The notes under the pieces were generated by a model. That model worked only from the letters and a program-made list of their open reading frames with translations, was not told the origin of the DNA and searched no databases. 64,000 nucleotides of DNA. Source: Gordionus sp. m RMFG-2023 (Eukaryota > Nematomorpha > Gordioida > Chordodea > Parachordodidae). Below, one piece after another: positions 36,528 through 47,600 of this stretch. How positions within the stretch are numbered: position 1 is the first letter of the stretch; every line of letters starts with the position of its first letter. Where the stretch lies: positions 4,466,846 to 4,530,845 of the forward strand of contig NC_088779.1 of NCBI RefSeq assembly GCF_954871325.1, written 5' to 3'. The position numbers and the translations under genes were made by a program.

Positions 36528-36797
36528 TTACATTTGGTTAGTTCGGCAGCCGCCATTGTTGCGTATTGTGCGTTCAATTTTGTAATGGCATCTATAATCA
36601 CATATCAAAGATCTGGCTTTCGGCCACGTAAGTATGACACCGTCTAATTTTTTATTAGATATATTTAGTTCAACTGGTTGTAAGGTAGGAGGAATGTTGG
36701 CTATTAGTAGCATTTTTTTAGACTTAGAAAATTTGCAGTGCAGGGAGATCGAGTGTGGTGTTATGATAATGCAGTTAAAGCAGAGCCCTAATGACAT
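36528..36797 (-). CDS. Candidate fibronectin-III-like exon (tentative)
   Basis: An 89-codon frame opens with ATG at 36797 and closes with TAA at 36530-36528. Codon choice is more balanced than in random AT-rich frames nearby. Residues about 37-80 show the fibronectin type III pattern: a proline pair near the start (IPPTLQPVELNIS), a hydrophobic-Trp strand (VILTWP) and a Tyr-x-hydrophobic strand (CDYRCHYKIE), with Cys at several positions as in cytokine-receptor-like modules. An acceptor-like CTAATAG precedes the domain segment, so the true exon may start inside the frame. No neighbouring exons were recognised. It lies about 1.8 kb upstream of the dehydrogenase, on the opposite strand. Chance similarity is possible. 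Confidence 0.3.
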   Translation of the reverse strand: MSLGLCFNCIIITPHSISLHCKFSKSKKMLLIANIPPTLQPVELNISNKKLDGVILTWPKARSLICDYRCHYKIERTIRNNGGCRTNQM

Positions 36798-37128
36798 TCT
36801 GAGTTCTTGAGGGGGGGGGGATATATATCTGTGGTTTGAACAGGGGATGGCAACAAACTATATTTTAAAGAAAATAAATATTAGAAATATAGATTAATGC
36901 ACAAAAATATTCTAAATATTGCATTTATATTTACAAAGTATATATTATGGTGTATTAAAAAATGAAAAAAAAAAGTAATTAAGAGGCATATTATAAATAT
37001 ATAATGTATTCAATCTTCTTTGAGATTGAACTATCTATTTTGGTTTTATTTAGGCTTGTTGTAAAGTCCATATGTATATTAAGAAGGTCTGCGTCAATTT
37101 ATTTTTAAAGGTAGTACTTCTCCGTAGT

Positions 37129-37351
37129 TGTGTTGTTAAAAGGCCCGATTTGAGTCTATTTTTCAAAACGGCCCGATTAAGATTATGGCTAAAATAATAT
37201 TATGTAAGCATCGAGATTTGGCAGAGAGATGCCCAAGCATTTCTACCAGCTATGTGCAAAATCTTTAGGCTAACTTAATGTGTTATTTTGGTTAGAATCT
37301 TAATCGAACCTTTTTTTTAAATCGACCCGAATCGGGTTTTTAACAACTCTA
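37129..37351 (+). mobile_element. TAGTGTTGTTAAA hAT-type MITE, second subfamily
   Basis: TGTTGTTAAAAGGCCCG left end, CGGGTTTTTAACAACTCTA right end. The flanks CTCCGTAG and CTCCGTCA match at six of eight positions. Core shared with the 20919 copy. Confidence 0.75.
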
Positions 37352-37359
37352 CTCCGTCA

Positions 37360-37542
37360 TGCTGTTAAACGACTCGATTTGAGCCGATTAAAATGTTTAA
37401 CTTAAGTCTAAATTTTTTGCTCAGAGTTGGCACAAAGGTTTTGACATCTATTAGAAAATTCTCGAGCTTTAACAATATTTTCAGAATTGAGTTAGCTAAG
37501 CCGTTTTAAAATCGGCTCATATTGAGCCATTTAACAATATTA
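37360..37542 (-). mobile_element. TAGTGTTGTTAAA hAT-type MITE, adjacent copy
   Basis: It begins TGCTGTTAAACGACTCG eight bases after the previous copy and ends GAGCCATTTAACAATATTA. Core in reverse orientation. Confidence 0.7.
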
Positions 37543-38626
37543 TCCCTCACTTATTCTTGGTAAAAAAAATTCTTTAATTGTGGAAATACTAATGGGTAAT
37601 ATTGCCAATATATATATAAATATTTGTATATTAGAAAAATACTATACAATATGTTTAAAATTATGTGAATAGAATAATATCAACCATACCTAACCTTTTA
37701 TATCATTACTTGCATTCATCTAGTAATGCACTATGAAGTATATTAACTTCTTCATAATTAAAATCTACCAAATATTAAATTTTTCTCCATCAAGATTAAT
37801 AGACAAAAATTATACGATATGTTTACATATTTGTAAGTGCTCTTCTGATTAATCAAGAACCCATTCATTTGTGTTACAAAAGTATCCAAGCGAGACATGA
37901 AGAGATTTATTTTATGGTATTCTTCTACTTAGCCTATAATAATATTGGAACGATGGCGTCTTGCTGCAATTCGTGGTGGTTGTGGTTGACAAATTATAAA
38001 TTCATGTGTTTTTTTTAAACCTTATAATTTGAAAAATTTAACATCAACGTTTGCCTATTTTTCTAAGAAATATTTTTGAAATCATTTTATAAAATATTTT
38101 TTAAATTACCTTTATTTTGGGAAATATTTTTAAGATAACCTTTTCTATGTATTTTTTGAAATTTTATTTAGGACTCTTCAAATTATACAGGGAACTCGAG
38201 CTTCTCCTTCCTCTTTGATACGCTTCTGTTACTCATCTTTTTTGAGTAGAGATATATATTTTCTAACCGGTCAAAGTCTAACACCAGTAAATAATGCCAA
38301 CATATCTTAATAAAAATTTGTAGGTGGCATAGCATATCAATCCTTTGTGCTATATCCTAGATGCACCTCCTCGCGTTCTTTCTCTCTTTTTTTTTATTAC
38401 ATTACAGTATTTTATTACCTTTTTTTTAAAAAAAAATTAATAATAAAGATTTTGTATTTTTATATTGCTCATCCTTTTATTGTATTGTATACATTTTAAA
38501 ATCGTATATATATTATATATATATATTAAAATGAAAGTTTAATGTTAAAAAAAAGGATTTCATAAAAGAATTAAACAAATCATTCATTCGGTCGTCAATT
38601 AATTTAAATTTTTTCTCACGACAATA

Positions 38627-41600
38627 ATGACGAAGCTAATTAAAGTGAAAAATGTAATTATTTCTACATGGTTACCAGGAGTTTTTGAATATATGATAAA
38701 GGCTTTTCCTGCTATAGAATTTTTAGAAATCCCTGTTGAAAGTATTTAATATAAATACATTTTTTTGTTTTATTGCTATAAATTTTGCATAAAATAGTTA
38801 TCATTTTAAGTGTTGTAAGTAAATTAATATGACAAATTGTTGCAGCAATATAATTTTTTGATGAATTAATTTAGTATCTATTGCCATTTGTTTAATATAT
38901 TGGATATTACAAGTTTTGAAGATATAATAGAAAAATTTTTGGTTCATTTGCAAAAAAAATTTATTGCCATTATTTTAAGGTCTATCAAATTTATATTTTT
39001 AGGTATTTGCAAATAAATTAAAAACATGAAATGTGTTCCATCATACCTTCACATCACTCTATATATGATGGAACACAGTTTATTATTTAAAATCAATAAA
39101 TTTAGACTGAAATAGATTGGTACACGTTCTTTACATTTTGAGAAATAATGGCAATTATAAAAAATAATTATATTTAAAATTAACTAAATATTAAAAATGA
39201 GTGGGAAAATTAAACAATTGATAAGATAGAGTCTTCTTGATCTAGTGTTTATTAAAAGCTTGATTTGAGCTGATTTTTTAAATTGGCTAACTATATTTTA
39301 GTCAGGAAAATATTGCTAAACCAATAGGGGTCCGAACCTTTGTGCCATATATGACTAAGATCCTCAGGTATGAGTAAAATTTTTTTATATAAAATATTGA
39401 GTTAGCCTTGAATCAAGCCTTTTAATAACATTTCTCTCATTTTAAAATAATGTAGATCAAAAGAAATTTATTAAACCTATAATTTTGATCAGATATATTT
39501 ATAAGATGTTTAATTAGGAAATATTCTAAGTTTTAATTTTACTCACATTAAAAAAAAATACTTTAAAAATAAAGCATCATTATAAAATTATTATATATAT
39601 ATTAAAATGAATGAAACGGTAGGATTGTATTGTCCATAAATATTTAAGAATCATTTTATAATTCACAAAAAAAAAACTAGGCTAATACATTATATATTTT
39701 ACACTATACACAATTAAAATGCAAATATATAAAGGAAATGCTAAAGAGTGCAAACCTATATTAAATGATGAAATCAAAAGAAATGTAAAACACTATGAAT
39801 TTGTATTGGCTGATGCTGCAGTAGGTGCCTTATTAATACCTTGCATACCTAATATCAAATGGATCCAATCTGTTTCTGCTGGTTTTATTTACATTTAATA
39901 ATATTATTTCCCATTTTATTAATTTAAAATAGTAAATTAAATGCTTTATTTTATGTTAAATTATTTTGTTAGAAAATTTTTTTGTTAATAAGTAATTTAA
40001 TTTAATACCCTAAACAGTTTAAAAAAATATTAATATCTATTTGATAATTTGTTAAAAGGTGTCGACGGATTTTTCAAAGACTTAGATAAAAAACAGGTGA
40101 TATTTATATCTTCATTTTCCTTTATTATTCCTTTGAATTCCTTATTGACTTCCTTTTTAATCTTTATATTTTATTCAAATAAAATATTAATCAGATTCCA
40201 AAAGAATTAGCTTTTACTCGAATGACTGGTGTTTTTGGAACTGTTATGGCAGAATATGTCATAGCACAGATAATCATTCGAGAAAGACACTTTTATCAAA
40301 TGCACGATAATCAAAAACTTTGCAAATGGTAATGACATTTCAATTTATATTTTCAATTTCAAATGATTACAAAATAGAAATATATTGTTGTCACCACTGC
40401 AAGTCCTTGTAAATTGCAAGTAGCATTTTTTTTCAAAATACCTTTTTATAACATTCTCAAAAAATAATGACTCAATTAGAGATCTGCATATTAGGACCAG
40501 CTCGAAAAGTTCAGCTACATTCAATAAAAAATTTTTTGTCTTACCCTGAACTAAAAAAAATTTCAAAACTTAGGCCCACATAAGACCAAAGTAAATTCAT
40601 ACCCTGGGGGGGGGGGGGATTGGGCTGGGCCCTTTAGATCACTAGTTTCAATATATATTTTAAACCAAATAACATTAAATTTTAAAAAACAAGTCATCAA
40701 AACCTCATAACTGATCAACAAAAACTTGTAAGTGGCATGACAGTAACATATGTAAAAAAAATTTAAAAAATCATTTTAATGAAGAAATATTATAATTAAA
40801 AGTTAAAATTCATTAATAAATATAATATTTTATAATTATGTAATAACAAGTTAAATAGTTTTATTTGTGTCCCCTGAACAATTTCAAAAATACCTAAGAG
40901 GCCTTGCATGGTGACAACATTATATTAGATTAATTTTTTTAAAATATTGTTTTTAACAATATCTTTTCTTATCTAAAAAGAAAGATATTATAAATTATAT
41001 CTAAAATTTCTTCAACAAGTTATTTTTTCTATTATGATGACAATAAGTAAGGTATTTTAAAATTTCCTATTAGGGACAGTGTAGAATGGGGCTATAGAAC
41101 ATTCTCAGATCTTACAATTGGATTCATGGGTCTAGGCGATATTGGAGAAGAAAGTATATTAGTTTATTTCAAAAATTTTTAACCCACTTTAAATTGTCAT
41201 TTGTAAAATAGAGAAAAGTGTGAGACTAAAAAGATTTTGGTATACCTGGCAAAGCCACTTAGCATAAGATAACATATTGGTAAAAATTCCTTATCAATTC
41301 TCATTATATAATCTTTCAAAAGATCATGTATTTATAAAATTTCGGGGGAATTGTAAATTTAGTAAGGTTATTTGGCATAAAATTGTAATATAACGAAAAT
41401 AGTTTTAAAATAAAAAAAAATGATTATTTTGACGATTTTCACCTTTTTTGAATTAAATCATTACTGAAATTTTACCAAAACAAATAAGTTCAAAAAATCA
41501 CTTATTTTTAATATAAAGCAATAAAGATAAAGGTAAGATAATCCTAACTCTAAGGATTTACCAAGCTATATCGATTTTAATGTGTTGTTAAGGTTTTGAG

Positions 41601-44600
41601 ACAAAAACGTAGGTAATTTTTAACTCTATCCCAGAAAATACTTGCCAAATACCACAAAATCATATCAATCTCTTTAAGGATACTCTAATGAATGCTTTCA
41701 AATTGAGCATTAACGTTTATGCGGAGACTTTATTAAAATAAAAACACCCACAGGCCCATTATATATTTTCCACAAGAAAGAAAGAAAAGAGGGTACCGGA
41801 TCCTTAACCATTTTTTTTTTGTTTTTAAAAAAATAAAATGTCAATATTTAAAAGTCTCCAGGTCGTGCAAAGCTTTTGGCGCGAACATCGTATCCCTTAC
41901 CCGCAGCAGGAGGCGAAAGAGTGAAACTTTGGATATTTCTATGTAAACTTTAAAAAATCAAAAACAGAATTTGTTATTTTTAATTTACTGTAATAATTTT
42001 ATATAAATTTTAAACTTAGAAGTATAAACTTGACAAATGCATGGATCGAACATTTTTTAGAATTAAAATATTATTCTATTTTTTGGATTTTACTAATCAT
42101 TAATCTTTAAAACGTGTAAACAAAATATAAAAATAAAAAATGAATATATATATATATATATATTAAAAGTGAATGTATATTTTAAAAAATGTCGATGGCT
42201 CTAAAAAGAGCTTATAGTAAAAATGTTCCTAAAGAATTAGAGTTGGAATTTTTTTTAAAAAAAAATGTAATTAATCGAAAAAACTATTTAACAGGGTAAA
42301 TGACGAAATGGAAGTATTCTTAAAATCGTGCGACTATATCGTATCCGTTTTACCTAGCATCCCCTCTACCAAGGGTATGTTAAATGGAGACGTTTTAAAG
42401 GCTGCCTCAGACAAAGTAATTCTTTTTATAATCTAAATTATTTATCAATCTCCCGAATAAGTTAGGTTTGAATTAATCCCAAATTTTATTTGATTGTTTG
42501 TAAAAAAAATTTCTTTATCACTCCTTAAACACACAAGCCAAAATGTACTTTAACAATTATTATGTATTTAATATAGTGTAAATTACTATATAATATTATT
42601 GTGTTAAAAATGAAAAAGGCATCAATAAGCAATTTCATAATAGTATTTATATAATTATCAAAAATAAAAATAGATAATAAGTCACATAAATTGCTATTAT
42701 ATTCTTGTATTTAATATACTAAAAATCTGCAGGTCATGCTTACTATCTTATGAAAACATTCAATTTTTCAAGTCGTCTAAGTCCAGATTTTGTTTATATA
42801 CTATACCAAAAATTTTAAATAAAAGGAATTTAATATCTTCTTTTTAATCAATGCACGATACATAATTTCACAGAAACCTATACTAGTCAATATTGGTAGG
42901 GGTGATTTAATATCCGAAGAGGACTTGATTCGCGCCATTGAGTTAGAATTTTATTTTTAAGTTTCCATTTTTTATAAATTGTTTCCTTTCTTTTTGAGAA
43001 ATATTTTATACACTTCGAATTATACTATGAATTAGAAGTCGGTGCCATGGTCCCTGACAAAACGATTTTTTGGGATGGCCAAATTATGTGTTTCTAGGCT
43101 AAGGTCAAAGTTTTTTTAAATGTTCTTATAACTGATTATTAGGCAAATTTATGTATGTTTCCCTACATAAAATTATTACGGGCCCGGGCATGAAAATCTA
43201 TACAAAATTAATTTACAGACTGGGCCAAGTAAAAATAATTACTGGGAAACTCTGATTAAAATAAATTTCATGGCTCAGGTTTGGCTAACCCGCTTCCACC
43301 TTTGCTATGATTATCGTTCCATTTAATTACTATATTTATCTTATTTAACACTTTTTGTCATAAATTTGAGTTTAGGGTCCAGTTTAAAAAATTAAAATCC
43401 CTTCAATATTAATGGCAAAAAATTTTTTTTAGTAAAATATACGAGATAGTGTTTTTGCAATTTTCAATAATTAGCGAAAAGACAACTTAATTTTAAATAC
43501 AATATTTTCCCGATTTTATGGTGGTGAAAAAAAAGAAATTTAGTTTTAATTCGGTTCCACGTCTTTATAGAGAAACCATTATAGAGAATGTATTTTATAG
43601 AGAAACATTTATAGAGAAAACAATTATAGAGAATGCATTTATAGAGAATGTAATTTATAGAGAATGATTTTTAAGAGAATTATTTTATAGAGAATGTCCT
43701 TTATAGAGAATGACTTCAAAGAGAATGATTTTATAGAGAATGCCGTTTATAGAGAATGGTTTTATAGAGAATGTCGATTATAGAGAATTATTTTATAGAG
43801 AAGGTCCTTAATAGAGAATGACTTCAAAGAGAATGATTTTATAGAGAATGATTTTAAAGAGAATTACTTTTATAGAGAATTACATTGTAGAGAATCATTT
43901 TGTAGAGAATTACATTGTAGAGAATTACATTGTAGAGAATTACATTGTAGAGAATTATTTTATGGAAAATTATTTTCTAGATCTTGATTTTATAGAGAAA
44001 TATTATATATGGGACAATTGTAGAGTTCAAAAAATTTATGCGGGATTTGAAAAATATATCAAAATTAACATTTTAATAATACAATTCAGTTTATTTGTTG
44101 TATTTTTTCGATGACTTTATTTGTTTCAACAATGGTTTTTTTGTAAAATCTTTTTAGTTCATATCAAGGTTTAGCTTGATTATTAACTCAGCTAAACCAA
44201 ACCTGAAACGATTTGTTAAATAGGTATTAACCGTTATTAAAGAGAATCTAAACTGAACGAACCATTTTTAAAATTTTTATATATTGCATTTATATGTCAG
44301 CTACCTAAATTAGCCTATAGAAGGGTTCTTAACTTTACCCTTATGGATATAATATGACGGACGAGAATCTTGATTTTAATTTTAATTAAGAAAAGGTTTT
44401 AACCAGTTGTTTGGGTAAAAAATATGTCACATTCCCGTTCGTTCTGCGTTTCGGAACACGTTTCTAAATATAATTTTCTTTCTATTTTATTATACAAATT
44501 TTATTCATAAATCTTTTTAATATAGATAACTAAGAATTCATTAATCTCTAATGATACACATTTAGATGTATGCGATGGCTTTAATATATTGAGTGTCGAA

Positions 44601-47600
44601 AAGTGCCGATCTCTATTTGGGGTTCCACATATTTATAGAGAAACCAATATTTTTGATTTATAAGCACCATAATTTTGTCCTTCTTAAAAAACCAAAACCG
44701 TAAATTGAAGGTTTCTATATAAAATATTATAGCGAATGCATTACCGCAAATGCATTATCGCGAACGCATTATCATGCATTATAGCGAGTATAATACAGCG
44801 AAAATATTATAGCGAATGCATTATCGCAAATGTATTATCGCGAATTCATTGTCGCGAATGCATTATCTGAAATGAATTACATCAGTTGCTATATCGGGAA
44901 TGGAGTTTGATAAAAACTACAATTTTATATTTATCGGTATTTAGACAGACTTAGTTGAACCTGGAAATTAAGTTAAAGTTGGGCTTGGGTCTAAAAATAT
45001 TTTTTTTTTTAAATAGGGTTAAGGCTTTTGATTTTTTTCGACTCAAAAAATATAAAAAAGATTCTAAGCTATAAAATAGATGTCTCTAAAGATTAGGGTA
45101 AAGGAATTAAATTTTTATATTAATTGATTGTTTAATATGCGTTTAGGTATATTTTTCAATTAAATTTGGGACAGGACAAGCTCAGGCCTAAAATTTAAAA
45201 TTATGGCTAGGCTCCTAAAAATAAAGATTTTGGATGGAGCTTTGGCCGAAATAAATAAAATTTGCAAGGCACTAAGAAAAAAAGTTTTATTTTAAACATT
45301 GAGCCAAAAAGATAATTAGACCTCGGATTTATATTATTCTTTGACAAAGCATGCTTTATTTAGTGAGGGATTTAGTATGGACTTGATAAACATTTTTTGA
45401 TAATAAATTTATATAAAGTTCTCTTATTGTTTAATCAAAAAGACAAGGTCAAAGCTTATCACAACAAGACATGAAACAATATTCAGCATCATAGGTAGAT
45501 TGTCGAATTGAATAACTATCCATCTCAGTACTTAATTCGTGTAATCTCTGATGATGAAATTGCCACTATTGTGACTTAGGAATTGGGAAAAAAATAGATT
45601 ATTGATTTCCTTAATTGATTCTTGCTAAGTTCTTGCTTCCTGACGAGTCTTTTTCCCAATTATGTGATCAAAGACAAAATTATATAAAAATAGATATAGA
45701 AATATAATAAATATAAGTAGAGCTAAAATTGAATGAATTGAACATGCCTCATATACTATTAAAAATAACTTAGCTATTTTTAACACAAATTATAGTACAT
45801 TTCCATTTCAGTTCAGTTGCTATATTTTATTGATCTGATGAATGTCATAAATTTTATTAGAGTGGCGATAATAGTGTTTGGACGTTACTATCATCGCTGA
45901 AGATGAGAAAATTTAATGAAATGAAATATTTACTTTGTGAGTTGTACTTCAAGGAGTAGATACAACCCTAAAAAATCGAAAGGTGGAAAATATCTCTTTT
46001 TTACATTTTCTATGCCTTTATATATAACTGTCTCAGGAAGCTTAGATAATGAAAATCCTTATGCTATGCTGGAAAATATAAATATTGCTTTAATCATGAA
46101 AATTTTTTTATTAAGAAACATCCACCCCTCCCCCCAACAGAAAAGTTTGAATAAATAATTAGCCCTAATGATACGAAGAAATTTAAATATTAATGATAAT
46201 TATACTTGCTTATAACCAGATCTATGGACCGACTACCAATAATAAAAAGACGCTTCTTAACCATTCAAACAATGTTAAACAGGATCTTTTACCACAGGGG
46301 AAGGGGTTATAACTCATGATTGGCATTGAAATTAAAAAGGGTAGTTTGTATTTGAAATTCCGTTGTTGATGTGGTATAGGAAATGAGGAGAGTGGGGGAA
46401 GAAGGGGGTAGTATTATAATATATGATGAAAAATCTTTTGATAATTAGGTACTTGAAATAACTTCTAAGTGTAAAAGAGTTAGTAAAATATTGTGCAATC
46501 TGCTGCAAATATCAAGTTTCGATATTTTTTAAAGAAAGACATTACAATGTGATGGAAATCAGTGTATATCATGATACAAAGCTTCTTATAATCATATGAT
46601 GACAAGCTTGTCTGTGAACCAACCATATTTAAACAAATTGGTATCAATAAATATAATCCCTATATGTAAATAAAAAATTTCTTATAAATATTAAAAGTCT
46701 GATCTTCGGAATGTTTAACAAGTTCAAAAAACCTATAAAAAACATTTTAAACTTTTTGATTCACCTTTCTCCACACTCCTAAGGAGTTTAGGCTTGTAAT
46801 AAGAAATTTTTATTTTACTAAAATCAATTTAGAGAAAAAAGTGTATTATTTTAAATTTTGTCGGTGTATAATTTTTAGGTAAGGGTTTGAACTATCATTT
46901 TGTATTTTGTAAATTCAGATACAATTATTTTCGGACCTATGACGATTTTGACAGAAATTGATCCAACCACCCCCTGGTCTTCCCTGCCTACCCTGTGAAT
47001 ATTAGTCAGTACTCTAATGATCTTTTAACTAAACTTAATGTTGGTAAGGCGATAGTTTAATGGGTAATGTTTTATTTTTTGTTATTATTTGCATTTAAAA
47101 TCATTAATTGAGTGCGTTTTATTAAATTTAAAAATCTGATTTTGCCAGAAATGCACCTGAATAAGTGTAGAATACCCACCCTTAATGTTGCGCAATCGGT
47201 TAATTTTAGGCAATTCCAAAACGGTTAGCCAAGTTTTTAGGTTAAAAAATTGGCTAAGCATAATTAATTAGGCTTAGCATAAAAATAGGCGAAAACTAAT
47301 TATTCAAAATTAGGCATCGGCTAAGGAGCTCGGTTAATCGCCCGTCATATATCGTTACATAATAAATATATAAAATAATTTTAATAAAGGCTAGGCTTAG
47401 TGTTGCGTAACGCTGACGGGCGATTAGCCTAGCTCCCAGTCCCTACATTTTGTCTAATTAGTTTTAGGCGATTTTTCGTTTCAGATTAATGTAAATTAAA
47501 ATTTCTTCAGAAGTTCAATATAAGATCTTCTGAAATTTATAGGGTGGGTGGGTATATTCTACACATATTATAATGCATTTTCGGCAAAATCAGATATAAA

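Noticed and set aside
42189-42260. Extra exon of the dehydrogenase (SMALKRAYSKNVPKELELE)
   Set aside because: Exons 6 and 7 already join in phase with the expected spacing between strand 2 and the CDYIVSVLP segment. The piece matches nothing in the family and lacks a donor.
43848-44114. Protein with pentapeptide repeats (ENYIV)
   Set aside because: It follows from a 15-bp DNA repeat that happens to be in frame. The mirror array at 48199-48459 gives a similar peptide on the other strand, and neighbouring units lose the frame.
45937-46158. Transposase of the foldback element
   Set aside because: A 73-aa frame in the element's centre has no DDE-type motif that I can defend. A faint resemblance to IS1595/Merlin-like sequence was too weak.
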